A stretch of DNA of 64,000 nucleotides, taken from assembly GCA_029941865.1 (NCBI GenBank), contig JAPYTO010000007.1, positions 1 through 64,000 of the forward strand, read 5' to 3'. The position numbers and the translations under genes were made by a program. The notes below the pieces were generated by a model, which was given only the letters and a program-made list of their open reading frames with translations, had not been told where the DNA came from and ran no database searches. This document shows positions 8,271-18,568 of this stretch, piece after piece (position 1 is the first letter of the stretch; every line of letters begins with the position of its first letter). Source of the stretch: Fuerstiella sp. Lineage in GTDB: Bacteria > Planctomycetota > Planctomycetia > Planctomycetales > Planctomycetaceae.

Positions 8271-9803
8271 CTAACGTGGTCCCGCCGAATTGACACGGTC
8301 TGCGTTTCGATCTTCACCCGGAGTCATAACAACCGCTGCCGTGACCTCGGGCTTTGGTAGGCGATCACCGGTTTCGCGGTGAAACGTATCGGGGCTGATG
8401 GCGACGGGGACACTGTCGCCAGTTTCGTCCATCCAGCGGTCCAGGACGGCCTGCAGATCCTGTTGCGTTGACGCCAATTCCGGGCTTCCCGCCAGATTCT
8501 TCAACTGATGCGGGTCCGTGTTGAAGTTGTAGAGCTCGACAGCGGGACGAGGAGTCAGGAAGACGTCCTGCTGAGCTGCGTTCAATCCACTGCTCTGTTT
8601 GAGTGCCAACAATTTCTGGTGCGACGCTGACCGGACGGAATCCGCTGGCCCCTGCCACGGAAGATACGGGCGAAAGTTACGCAACAGCAGATAGTCACCG
8701 TGCCGTACACTGCGACCGTGCGCTTCATAGTCATGCCAGTTGTGTTCTGAGAAAGCATAGCGGCGAATGACGTCCGTAGAGTTCTGCAGCAACGGCAGCA
8801 TGGAGACACCCTGCATCGTGGGCGGCACTTCGCATCCTGCCACACTCAAAACCGTCGGTGCCAGATCGATCACACTGACCAGACTGTCACTTGTTCCGGT
8901 CTGTTTGATTCCACGTGGCCAGTGAGCCACCAGCGCCGTCTTCATGCCGGAATCGTGCAGCCGAGTCTTCGCTCGAGGAAATGGGCGACCGTTGTCAGCC
9001 ATCACAAACAGCAGTGTGTTGTCGAAGGCATTTTGCTTCTTTAACTCAGCCACGACTTCGCCAATATAATGGTCAAAACGAGTCACCTCGTTGTAGTACG
9101 ATGCCAGATCCTGCCGCGTCTCAGAATCATCCGATAGAAACGGCGGCACGATCACGTCTTTCGGTTTGTGCATGGCGCCGTATCGGTCGACGTCCCACTG
9201 TCTGTCCGCGTCCCAGCCTCGATGCGCGTCGTACGCAGCAAACCAGAAGAAAAACGGTTTGTCCTGCGGTCGGTTTTCCACAACACTGACCCAGTTTGCG
9301 TGCCCGCCGGAATTATCTTTGGACCGGCCTCCATCGACATGATCAAACGCAAGTGGTCGTGCATGAGGTCCGGTCTTCGGAGCGGTCGAACTCATGTGAT
9401 GTTTGCCGGACAGCGCCGTGTAATAACCGGCCTTGCGCAGTAACTCCGGAAACCAGGGAATGTGACCAGAGATCGGCTTGTGCAGTTCGGCGGCCTTACC
9501 GTTGTTGTGAGGATATCGTCCGGTGATAATGCTCGACCGACTTGGACTGCAGCTGCTGGCCGTCAGGAACGCACGGTCAAAACGCATGCCCTGCACCGCC
9601 AACGCATCAATGTTTGGTGTGCGCGCCGCTGTATTGCCGTAACAGCCGTAGTCGTTCCAACTGACGTCGTCAGCGATAAAAAGAACGACATTCGGCGAAT
9701 CAGCAGCCATGACGCGGCTGGCAGACAGAGCCATCAAAACCAGAAGCATTCTTACGGAAACCACGTCGTCACCTTCGCGTAGAGCAGATTGTCGTGAACC
9801 CAA
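8271..9803 (-). CDS. Sulfatase (S1-like, Cys-type)
   Basis: SPNVVLFIADDVSWNDYGCYG; CSPSRSSIITGRYPHNNG; GKHHM; LLFVMADNGRPFPR. Start may be an internal Met (MLLVLMALSASRVMAA signal peptide). Confidence 0.9.
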   Translation of the reverse strand: MGSRQSALREGDDVVSVRMLLVLMALSASRVMAADSPNVVLFIADDVSWNDYGCYGNTAARTPNIDALAVQGMRFDRAFLTASSCSPSRSSIITGRYPHNNGKAAELHKPISGHIPWFPELLRKAGYYTALSGKHHMSSTAPKTGPHARPLAFDHVDGGRSKDNSGGHANWVSVVENRPQDKPFFFWFAAYDAHRGWDADRQWDVDRYGAMHKPKDVIVPPFLSDDSETRQDLASYYNEVTRFDHYIGEVVAELKKQNAFDNTLLFVMADNGRPFPRAKTRLHDSGMKTALVAHWPRGIKQTGTSDSLVSVIDLAPTVLSVAGCEVPPTMQGVSMLPLLQNSTDVIRRYAFSEHNWHDYEAHGRSVRHGDYLLLRNFRPYLPWQGPADSVRSASHQKLLALKQSSGLNAAQQDVFLTPRPAVELYNFNTDPHQLKNLAGSPELASTQQDLQAVLDRWMDETGDSVPVAISPDTFHRETGDRLPKPEVTAAVVMTPGEDRNADRVNSAGPR

Positions 9804-10101
9804 TACTCACGATTGTTCGCGACAATGACTGCCAGCACAAGTCACTCAGATAATCCCGGAATTGCACCGCAGCCCTTCGTGGCGTGCGCAGTCGTTCTGC
9901 AGTCCGATCCTATTCGTTAAGCGGCTGCATCCATGGTACACCCGGCGTAAAAGTAGTAATTCCCCTATTCGAAGTCGTCGCTGCCCCTGATTGCCAACGT
10001 TCTCAACAATAAGCAGGAGATAACGAATTGGACAACACGACCTTTATCCTAAGGCAGGCAAGTGCCTCGCCAATCATTCTCCTTCAACAGCCGGAATCGT
10101 T

Positions 10102-11451
10102 ATGACACCGAACCAGGAACTTGAAGCGTTCATGCATGGCCTGGAAAAGCGGAATCCGCATGAAACGGAATTCCAACAGGCTGTTCGTGAGGTCGCCGAA
10201 AGCCTGATGCCTTTTATCCATGAGCACCCAAAATATCGCACGGCGCAGATCCTGGAACGCATGACGGAACCTGACCGCGTGATCATCTTCCGCGTCACAT
10301 GGGAAGACGACGAAGGAAATATTCGAGTCAACCGGGCGTGGCGAGTTCAATTCAACAACAGCATCGGACCGTACAAAGGCGGGATGCGGTTTCATCCGTC
10401 GGTCACGCTCAGTGTGCTGAAATTCCTCGGATTCGAACAGACCTTCAAGAACAGTCTGACCGGCCTGCCCATGGGCGGCGGCAAGGGTGGATCAAACTTC
10501 AATCCGAAAGGGAAGAGCGATCGCGAGGTCATGCGGTTCTGTCAATCACTGATGATCGAACTGCATCGCCACATTGGCGCAGACACCGACATTCCCGCCG
10601 GCGACATTGGTGTTGGTGCTCGTGAGATCAGCTTTCTGTTCGGGCAGTACAAACGACTGTCCAATAGTTTTGTCGGAACACTCACCGGAAAGGGCCTGGC
10701 CTTCGGCGGCAGCCTGGTCAGAACAGAAGCCACTGGCTACGGCTGCATCTATTTCTGCGAAAACATGTTCAAACATATTGGTGACAGCATGGCAGGAAAA
10801 ACGGTTGCGGTCTCCGGATCCGGCAACGTTGCGATCTACGCCGTCGAAAAAGCGACGCAACTGGGAGCAAAGGTATTTACAATGTCCGACTCGTCCGGAT
10901 TCATCCATGACCCGGATGGCATTGACGAAGAGAAACTTGACTTTGTCAAAGACCTGAAGGAAGTTCGTCGCGGCCGAATTCAGGAATACGTTCAGAAGTT
11001 TCCGAAAGCAACATTCCATGAAGGCGAACGTCCGTGGGCGGTACCGGTGGATATCGCCGTACCATGCGCCACACAGAACGAACTTAACACCCAGGAAGCC
11101 CTTCTGTTGCTGAAGAACGGTGTCAAGGCGGTTTCTGAAGGGGCCAATATGCCGACGGAACTGGCGGCTGCTCATGAGTTTATCAACGCTGGCATTCTTT
11201 ACGCTCCCGCCAAGGCCGCGAACGCCGGCGGTGTTGCGGTCAGCGGACTGGAACAAAGTCAGAACGCCCTGCGTCTTTCATGGAGCCATGAGGAAGTGGA
11301 CACGAAACTGCAGACGATCATGCAGGACATTCACAATAAGTGCGTCCAGTTCGGATCAAAGCCAGGTGGACCCATTAACTATGTCGACGGAGCAAACGTG
11401 GCCGGCTTCGTGAAAGTTGCGGACACCATGCTGGCCTACGGAGCCGTTTGA
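10102..11451 (+). CDS. gdhA: Glutamate dehydrogenase (NADP-type)
   Basis: PYKGGMRFHPSVTLSVLKFLGFEQTFKNSLTGLPMGGGKGGSNFNPKGKSD; AVSGSGNVAIYAVEKA. Confidence 0.95.
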   Translation: MTPNQELEAFMHGLEKRNPHETEFQQAVREVAESLMPFIHEHPKYRTAQILERMTEPDRVIIFRVTWEDDEGNIRVNRAWRVQFNNSIGPYKGGMRFHPSVTLSVLKFLGFEQTFKNSLTGLPMGGGKGGSNFNPKGKSDREVMRFCQSLMIELHRHIGADTDIPAGDIGVGAREISFLFGQYKRLSNSFVGTLTGKGLAFGGSLVRTEATGYGCIYFCENMFKHIGDSMAGKTVAVSGSGNVAIYAVEKATQLGAKVFTMSDSSGFIHDPDGIDEEKLDFVKDLKEVRRGRIQEYVQKFPKATFHEGERPWAVPVDIAVPCATQNELNTQEALLLLKNGVKAVSEGANMPTELAAAHEFINAGILYAPAKAANAGGVAVSGLEQSQNALRLSWSHEEVDTKLQTIMQDIHNKCVQFGSKPGGPINYVDGANVAGFVKVADTMLAYGAV

Positions 11452-12674
11452 AAATGACCACCGATCCCCATAAGTCACGAACAGATTCAACGCTGTCATT
11501 TGACAAAACAGATAACATCAGTCATCGCAGTGCGATCGTACACCAGCAGTTGCGTGGTAAAATCGGCATCTACAACAAGATGCCGATTACCACTCACGAT
11601 GATCTGTCACTGGCCTACACACCCGGTGTCGCTGAACCATGTCGCCTGATCGCTGAGTCACCGGAACGTGCTCGTGAATTCACCATCAAGCGCAACACCG
11701 TCGCGGTTGTCAGCGATGGTTCCGCCGTGCTTGGACTTGGCAACATCGGCCCGTACGCGGCTATGCCTGTCATGGAAGGTAAGGCCATGCTGTTTCGCGA
11801 ATTCGCGGGCATTGATGCATGGCCAATCTGCCTGGACACTCAGGACCCGGCTCAGATTATTCAAACCGTCCGCAACATCGCTCCAGGATTCGGCGGCATC
11901 AATCTTGAGGACATTTCTGCTCCCCGCTGCTTCCAGATCGAAGCTGCGTTGCAGGATCTCGGCATCCCCGTCTTTCACGACGACCAGCACGGCACGGCTA
12001 TCGTTCTTCTGGCGGCCCTGCTGAATGCCGCACGAGTCATCGAACGTGAGGTGGCCGAATTGTCGGTCGTTATCAACGGAGCGGGCGCAGCCGGAACGGC
12101 CATCGCAAAACTGTTGCGTTGCGTGGGACATCGCCCCGACGTCTGTGAGCCCGTCAAGGACATCGTCGTGTGCGACTCGAAAGGAGCCATTCACCGTGGT
12201 CGCACCGATTTGAACGCGATGAAGGAACAACTGCTCGCTTACACAAATCTGTCCGGAAAATCCGGGCGACTGTCGGAAGTCATCGCCGGTGCCGATGTGT
12301 TCATTGGGGTCAGCAAAGGCAACGTGCTTTCCGCACAGGATGTTGGCAGCATGGGTCCGCAGCCAATCGTTTTTGCCATGGCCAATCCCACACCAGAGAT
12401 CATGCCCGATGTGGCGATGAAAGCCGGAGCCGCCGTGGTGGGGACCGGTCGAAGTGACTTCCCCAATCAGGTCAACAACGTGCTGGCCTTTCCCGGAATC
12501 TTCCGCGGCGCTCTGGACAGCGAAGCCGCTCAAATCACCGAGTCGATGAAAATCGCAGCGGCCAAAGCGCTCGCCGACGCAGTCACCTCGCTGGCAGCAG
12601 ACCGAGTTCTGCCGGACCCACTGGATCGGTCCGTCGCCCCGCTGATTGCCGCCGCCGTCGCTGGTGCCGTGTAG
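11448..12674 (+). CDS. NAD(P)-dependent malic enzyme
   Basis: SLAYTPGVAEPC, SAVLGLGNIGPYAAMPVMEGKAMLF, HDDQHGTAIV, GAGAAGTAIAKLL. ATG at 11454 more likely than the TTG at 11448. Confidence 0.92.
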   Translation: MKMTTDPHKSRTDSTLSFDKTDNISHRSAIVHQQLRGKIGIYNKMPITTHDDLSLAYTPGVAEPCRLIAESPERAREFTIKRNTVAVVSDGSAVLGLGNIGPYAAMPVMEGKAMLFREFAGIDAWPICLDTQDPAQIIQTVRNIAPGFGGINLEDISAPRCFQIEAALQDLGIPVFHDDQHGTAIVLLAALLNAARVIEREVAELSVVINGAGAAGTAIAKLLRCVGHRPDVCEPVKDIVVCDSKGAIHRGRTDLNAMKEQLLAYTNLSGKSGRLSEVIAGADVFIGVSKGNVLSAQDVGSMGPQPIVFAMANPTPEIMPDVAMKAGAAVVGTGRSDFPNQVNNVLAFPGIFRGALDSEAAQITESMKIAAAKALADAVTSLAADRVLPDPLDRSVAPLIAAAVAGAV

Positions 12675-12692
12675 CAGCAGGTCGCTGGCATC

Positions 12693-13913
12693 GTGAGGGC
12701 TCGGAGAGCATCTGCCGCACCAAGTGTTTGTCTGTCAGGCATAACATGGCCCGTCAACGAACGTAAAATCGTACCGCCTATGACTGAATTCGATTACGAC
12801 CTTGTGATCCGCGCGGGACGAATCGTATGCACTGCGACTAACCTGGACGGACCAGGAGTAGTGGCAATCAGCGGTGATCGAATTGTCACCGCCGGCGCGC
12901 AAGTAGACGGAATTACCCGGCAGTTGTTGGATTTTCCGGATGCTTTGTTGTTGCCTGGTTTGATCGATATTCATGCCCATCCGTCCAGAAGCGGATCCAA
13001 ATACGGAATCGACCCTGATCAGGAGTTCCTGCTCCAAGGCACAACCACTGTACTTTCGCAGGGTGACGCCGGAGCAGAAAACTGGCAGACTTATCGCAGT
13101 CAAACGATCGCACGCAGCCGCACTCGAGTCCGCCTGGCGATCAGTCTGTCAAAAAAAGGAGAACAACACGCGGGACCGTGTTTTCAGCATGCTGACTGGA
13201 TCGACACAGACGCCTGCACGCAGACTGTCCTTGAAGGCGGAGAGCTGATCTGGGGCATTGCGGCAAACGTCAGCCGCAATTCGTGCATACTGAATCCTCA
13301 GGATGTCGTAAGGGACGCGCTGGAAGTGGCCGAACGAACAGACAAGCCGCTGTTGTATGGCATGCGTAATCCACGCGACTGGTCAATCGCCGATCAGCTG
13401 GCGTTGCTACGTCCGGGTGATGTTGTGACGTACATTTTTCGCGACGGCGAATGGAGCATTATCGGGAATGATGGACGAGTGCTGCCGGAAATTCTGCGAG
13501 CGCGGGATCGCGGTGTATTATTCGATGCCTGTCACGGGATGCAGAGCTTTTCGTTTCGCGTGGCCGAAGCAGCCTTTGCCGCTGCCTTCTACCCGGACAC
13601 GATTTCAACTGACCAACATGCTGCACATGTCGGTTCACGTCCGCGACACAACCTGCCAAGGACGATGAGCAAATTCCTGGCCGCCGGTATGCCCGAACAC
13701 GAAATCTTCGACCGTGTTGGCGCACGGCCCGCCAAGATACTCCGACTGTCTGGTGAAGTCGGAACCCTCATGCCAGGCAGTTGTGCCGACCTGACGGTCC
13801 TGGAAATGAACGATTCTGCTGCAGCTCTGATCGATGCCTGTCAGCAAACACGTCCCGGCGGCTGCTGGGAAACAAGACTGGTCGTACGGGCGGGAGTGGT
13901 GCAGACAGGATGA
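12693..13913 (+). CDS. Amidohydrolase family protein (dihydroorotase/D-aminoacylase-like)
   Basis: DLVIRAGRIV...GLIDIHAHPSRSG and late KILRLSGEVGTLMPGSCADLTVLEM; likely start at the ATG at 12781. Confidence 0.78.
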   Translation: MRARRASAAPSVCLSGITWPVNERKIVPPMTEFDYDLVIRAGRIVCTATNLDGPGVVAISGDRIVTAGAQVDGITRQLLDFPDALLLPGLIDIHAHPSRSGSKYGIDPDQEFLLQGTTTVLSQGDAGAENWQTYRSQTIARSRTRVRLAISLSKKGEQHAGPCFQHADWIDTDACTQTVLEGGELIWGIAANVSRNSCILNPQDVVRDALEVAERTDKPLLYGMRNPRDWSIADQLALLRPGDVVTYIFRDGEWSIIGNDGRVLPEILRARDRGVLFDACHGMQSFSFRVAEAAFAAAFYPDTISTDQHAAHVGSRPRHNLPRTMSKFLAAGMPEHEIFDRVGARPAKILRLSGEVGTLMPGSCADLTVLEMNDSAAALIDACQQTRPGGCWETRLVVRAGVVQTG

Positions 13914-16900
13914 AAACGTTACTGCTGGACGCTGTCTTTCAGCTTTCCAGCTGTCACGCTCCGCCGTCAGGACATGAATGCCGGACGGTCGGGAAAAACT
14001 CGTCCCTGAATCTTTACCATTTTACGTGGTCAAACGGTAGAATTGTCGCTTCGTTCTGCGACTTCCCGATCTGTCCTCGTCTCGCGCATCTTCGAAAAGA
14101 GTCATTATTCGAATCCCCTGCGCCCGCCACTGCTCCGCCGGACATCCTCACCATGAGTTCAAGCCTTGTTGTCGATGACGAAGCACGCATGAATGCTCTC
14201 GAAACAACCCATCGGAATTCTCGGTCGCCTTGCGACTCATTCCGACATCTGCCGTCAACAGTCCTGCGCCATTGGGTGTTTCGTTATTCGTCATTGATCC
14301 TGGTTTTCGGCCTGCGGACCGGTCCTGCGGAGCGTGCCGATGCGGCGGATGGCGTCGACTATCAACGCGACATCAAACCACTGTTCGCGGAGAAATGCGG
14401 CGCTTGCCACGGGACACTCAAGCAACAGGCCGGACTGCGACTCGACGCCGGTGTCCTGATTCGCAAAGGCAGCGAGGAAGGACCAGTCATCGTCCCCGGC
14501 AAGGCCACGGACAGCCTGCTGATTCAACGAGTCACAACAAGAGATGTTGACGAACGCATGCCGCCGGAGGGCCAGGGCTCAGCTCTAAATGCGCAGGAGA
14601 TCGCTTTGCTGTCAGCGTGGATCGACGCCGGTGCCACCGCACCCGCGGATGAGGAAATTCCGGCGGATCCTCGCGAACACTGGTCGTACGTTGTCCCGCA
14701 GCGTCCGCCAGTGCCTGTTTCGAACGATGCTGATTGGTCGCATCCCATCGACGCGTTCATCGCTCGCGAGCACCGCCAACAGGGATTGACCGCCGTCGAA
14801 CCGGCCGACCCACATACGCTGCTGCGCCGAATCCACATGGATTTGATCGGCCTGCCACCGACGCCACAGCAATTGCAGGCCTATCTCAATGACAGCTCGC
14901 CGGTTGCATGGCGCAAAGTGATAGATGCTTTGTTGGAAAATCCGCATTATGGTGAACGCTGGGGACGGCACTGGATGGACGTCTGGCGATACAGCGACTG
15001 GGACGGCTACAAACAACAGTTGCGAGGCAGTCAGCGACATATCTGGCGATGGCGTGACTGGATCGTCCAGTCATTGAACGCCGACAAAGGCTACGATCAA
15101 ATGATCGTCGAAATGCTGGCCGCGGACGAGGTTGCCCCGAACGACCGAGCGATACTGCCAGCAACTGGATTTCTGGCACGTAACTTCCACAAAAGTAACC
15201 GCAACATGTGGCTGGATGCCACGGTGGAACATACGGCGAAGGCATTTCTCGGGATGACGCTGAACTGTGCACGCTGCCACGATCATAAGTTCGACCCGAT
15301 CGCTCAGACGACGTATTATCAGTTTCGCGCGATCTTCGAACCTCACAATGTTCGTACCGATCAGATTCCCGGTCAGTCTGATGTGATGAAAGACGGCCTG
15401 CCCCGCGCTTACGACGCGGACCTGACCGCAGAAACATTTCTGTATCTCCAGGGGAATGACAAACGTCCCGACAAAGACCACCCGATGGCTCCGGCGGTAC
15501 CAACCGTGTTAGGAGGAAGTTTCGACATCCAACCCGTCGATCTTCCGGTCGCAGCTTATTTCCCGTCTCTGCTGGCTTTCGTGGAACAGGAACAGATCGC
15601 GTCGGCTCGAAAGACGCTCGCCAACCTGGTGAAGCAGACCAGCGACAAGCCCAAATCCGGGGACGAAACAAATACGTCAAAGACGCAACTGCTGACACTG
15701 AAACAAACGGTCGCGGAGTTGCGATTGAAGTCCCTGACGACCCGTTTTGCGGCCGACAAGAGCAAAATCACCGGCGGCGACGACGTCGACACTATCGCAC
15801 GACGCAGCGAACTGGCCCTGGCGGCAGCAATGGCGGAACGGCAACTGAACATCAGGCAGACCGAACTGGTGGTGAATCAGAAGCAGGCCGCTGTGGACGC
15901 TGCCCAGTCAAGAAAAGAGAAAGTCGGGAAGAAGAAACAGGCCGCAATTGCTGCTGCCAAAAAGCAACTTGCGAACGCGGTCAGCAAACAGAAAACGGCC
16001 ATCGAGGCCTCAAAGAAAACCGACGACACGTACACACCGACCGGCAAAGAATATCCTCGCACCAGCAGCGGACGGCGTCTGGCACTGGCCCGCTGGATTG
16101 CCAACGATGCCAACCCGCTGACCGCGCGCGTGCTGGTCAATCACATCTGGATGCGGCACTTCGATAAACCTCTGGTCGACAATGTGTTTGACTTCGGACT
16201 GCGCAGCGACAAGCCGCGGCATGTGGATCTGCTGGACTGGCTGGCGGTCGAGCTGATGGAACACGATTGGAGCATGAAGCACGTGCACCGCTTGATCGTG
16301 ACTTCGCGCACCTGGCAGATGGCGTCAACGGCTGGACAAATGGATGCGTCGGACAACCGTGTCATCGACCGCGACAACGATTATCTGTGGCGTATGAATG
16401 CCCGCCGCCTGGATGCGGAAATCATTCGAGACAACGTACTGGCAGTATCCGGCCAACTGGACACGACCATGGGCGGGGCCGACATCGACTACAACAAAGG
16501 AGAAGAAACGCGTCGCCGCAGCATCTATCTGCGACACGCCTACGAGAAACAGATGACGATGCTGGTGTTATTCGATGCAGCCAGTCCCAACGAGTGTTAC
16601 CGTCGATCAGAGAGCATTATCCCGCAGCAGGCACTGGCGTTGATGAACAGCTCATTGTCACTGAGCCAATCCAGACTGCTGGCACCACAACTCTGGCAGG
16701 CAGCCTCTACTGATGAGTCACCACAGAAACGATTTGTCCACTCAGCGTTCCTGCAAATTCTGTCTCGACCACCAGCCGATGAAGAGCTGGCCGCCTGCCA
16801 GCAGTTTCTGACCGAACAGGCGGCAACGCTCTCAGACACGTCCCGACTGAACACCTTTGTCGGCGGTGTGGCCGCAAAGGTCAAGCCGGCCACAGAACCA

Positions 16901-16969
16901 CCCCAGCGCGCGAGAGAGAATCTGATCCAGGTCCTCATGAATCACAACGACTTCGTGACGGTTCGATAG
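13781..16969 (+). CDS. PSCyt1/DUF1549-DUF1553 protein (planctomycete cytochrome c domain)
   Basis: KPLFAEKCGACHG heme site; IDAFIAREHRQQGLTAVEPADPHTLLRRIHMDLIGLPPTPQQL; NCARCHDHKFDPI. True start probably near 14154 because the 5' ORF overlaps the preceding CDS. Confidence 0.9.
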   Translation: MCRPDGPGNERFCCSSDRCLSANTSRRLLGNKTGRTGGSGADRMKTLLLDAVFQLSSCHAPPSGHECRTVGKNSSLNLYHFTWSNGRIVASFCDFPICPRLAHLRKESLFESPAPATAPPDILTMSSSLVVDDEARMNALETTHRNSRSPCDSFRHLPSTVLRHWVFRYSSLILVFGLRTGPAERADAADGVDYQRDIKPLFAEKCGACHGTLKQQAGLRLDAGVLIRKGSEEGPVIVPGKATDSLLIQRVTTRDVDERMPPEGQGSALNAQEIALLSAWIDAGATAPADEEIPADPREHWSYVVPQRPPVPVSNDADWSHPIDAFIAREHRQQGLTAVEPADPHTLLRRIHMDLIGLPPTPQQLQAYLNDSSPVAWRKVIDALLENPHYGERWGRHWMDVWRYSDWDGYKQQLRGSQRHIWRWRDWIVQSLNADKGYDQMIVEMLAADEVAPNDRAILPATGFLARNFHKSNRNMWLDATVEHTAKAFLGMTLNCARCHDHKFDPIAQTTYYQFRAIFEPHNVRTDQIPGQSDVMKDGLPRAYDADLTAETFLYLQGNDKRPDKDHPMAPAVPTVLGGSFDIQPVDLPVAAYFPSLLAFVEQEQIASARKTLANLVKQTSDKPKSGDETNTSKTQLLTLKQTVAELRLKSLTTRFAADKSKITGGDDVDTIARRSELALAAAMAERQLNIRQTELVVNQKQAAVDAAQSRKEKVGKKKQAAIAAAKKQLANAVSKQKTAIEASKKTDDTYTPTGKEYPRTSSGRRLALARWIANDANPLTARVLVNHIWMRHFDKPLVDNVFDFGLRSDKPRHVDLLDWLAVELMEHDWSMKHVHRLIVTSRTWQMASTAGQMDASDNRVIDRDNDYLWRMNARRLDAEIIRDNVLAVSGQLDTTMGGADIDYNKGEETRRRSIYLRHAYEKQMTMLVLFDAASPNECYRRSESIIPQQALALMNSSLSLSQSRLLAPQLWQAASTDESPQKRFVHSAFLQILSRPPADEELAACQQFLTEQAATLSDTSRLNTFVGGVAAKVKPATEPPQRARENLIQVLMNHNDFVTVR

Positions 16970-17035
16970 CATTTTCGCCTTTCGTGGACAACGCAGAGTT
17001 TACTCAACACATTAGCATCCAAACGGGACTACCAA

Positions 17036-18526
17036 ATGAACGCCGGTTCCCCTGCCCCCCTGTATCCGATCTCATCGTCTTCCCACCGCCGTGCCTTTCT
17101 GCAGGACATGGGACTGGGCTTTGGCAGTGTCGCTTTGGCCGCGATGCTGGGTCGAGACTCTTCTGCTGCAGAGTCGGGCCGGCAGGAAATCGATGACCGT
17201 AAGACATTCGCGCCGAAGGCGAAGAACGTGATCTGGTTGTTCATGATTGGTGGCGCCAGCCATATGGAATCATTCGATCCCAAGCCCGCATTGACTCGTT
17301 ACGCCGGCAAGACAATCGACGAAACTCCCTTCAGTGACGTGCTGAAGTCACCGTTTCTGGACAACGAACGGGTCGTGGCATTTGACCCGAACAACGGCTT
17401 CGTCCGTAAGACCTGCTATCCGTTGCAGGTTGGTTTTCGCCGACGTGGCGACAGTGGCCTGGAAATCAGTGACTGGTGGCCGCATGTGGGCGACTGTGCT
17501 GACGACTTGTGCCTGGTCCGTTCGATGTGGACCGAAGACAGCAACCACGGAGCTCAGCTTCAGTTTCACACCGGTCGACATCGTGCCGACGGATTCTTTC
17601 CGACGATCGGGTCGTGGGTCAATTATGGGCTGGGATCGCTGAACGAAAACCTGCCGGAGTTCATGGTGCTGGGAACGCCATTGGCCGATTGCTGCGGCGG
17701 ACGCGAGGCGCATCGAGCGAACTATCTGGGACCACAATATGATGGCGTACCGCTCAAAGTTGACCCAAAAAACAGCATGCCGTATCTAGCGCCGGAACAG
17801 GGCGTCTTTGTTGAAGAGCAGCGACAACAACTGGATCTGCTGCGACAGTTGAACCAGCTCACATCGAATCGAAACCCTGACGACAAAGCAATCCTGGCTC
17901 GCATCCGCGCCTATGAACTGGCGTTCCGTATGCAAATGACCGTGCCACAGGTGGTCGACCTGAACAACGAGACTCAGGAAACGCAGGACCGATACGGCCT
18001 CAACCAAGACGCGACAAAGACATTTGGGCGGCAAATGCTGACGGCCCGGCGGCTTGTCGAAAATGGCGTCCGCTTTGTTCAGGTCTACCACGGCAGCAGC
18101 GGCGGGGCCGGTCGCTGGGACGCTCACAAGGGACTGAAGAAAGGCCACTCGAAAGTATGTGGCGAAGTCGATCAACCGATCGGGGCTCTGTTGCAGGACC
18201 TGAAACAACGGGGCCTGCTGGATGAAACCATTGTGGTCTGGGCCAGCGAGTTCGGCCGCACTCCGGGTTTTCAACACAGCGACGGTCGGGATCATCATCC
18301 ATTCGGTTTCACCGTGTGGATGGCCGGGGGCGGTATCAAAGGCGGGATCGCACACGGCGCCACCGACGAACTCGGCTTTCACGCGGTCGAAAACCGGCAT
18401 TATGTCAGCGACATCCACGCCACCCTGCTGCATCAGTTGGGACTGGACCCTCATCGCCTGGCCGTTCCCGGCCACAAACGACTGGAGCGAGAAGTCGGAA
18501 CGCCGATCCACGACGTCATCGCCTGA
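17036..18526 (+). CDS. DUF1501 family protein (sulfatase-like)
   Basis: HRRAFLQDMGLGFGSVALAAML leader; MIGGASHMESFDPKPALTRYAGK; VVWASEFGRTPGFQ...DGRDHHPFGFTVWMAGGGIKGG. Confidence 0.9.
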   Translation: MNAGSPAPLYPISSSSHRRAFLQDMGLGFGSVALAAMLGRDSSAAESGRQEIDDRKTFAPKAKNVIWLFMIGGASHMESFDPKPALTRYAGKTIDETPFSDVLKSPFLDNERVVAFDPNNGFVRKTCYPLQVGFRRRGDSGLEISDWWPHVGDCADDLCLVRSMWTEDSNHGAQLQFHTGRHRADGFFPTIGSWVNYGLGSLNENLPEFMVLGTPLADCCGGREAHRANYLGPQYDGVPLKVDPKNSMPYLAPEQGVFVEEQRQQLDLLRQLNQLTSNRNPDDKAILARIRAYELAFRMQMTVPQVVDLNNETQETQDRYGLNQDATKTFGRQMLTARRLVENGVRFVQVYHGSSGGAGRWDAHKGLKKGHSKVCGEVDQPIGALLQDLKQRGLLDETIVVWASEFGRTPGFQHSDGRDHHPFGFTVWMAGGGIKGGIAHGATDELGFHAVENRHYVSDIHATLLHQLGLDPHRLAVPGHKRLEREVGTPIHDVIA

Positions 18527-18568
18527 CACAAACCGGAAAACGATCAACCGACGCTCCTGTCAGGCCGA

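Noticed and set aside
10546-11256. 236-aa minus-strand ORF
   Set aside because: Antisense shadow of gdhA with no recognisable motif
11658-12533. 291-aa minus-strand ORF
   Set aside because: Antisense shadow of the malic enzyme gene
14886-15698. 270-aa minus-strand ORF
   Set aside because: Antisense to the PSCyt1/DUF1549 gene; Arg/Ser/Pro-rich, no domain
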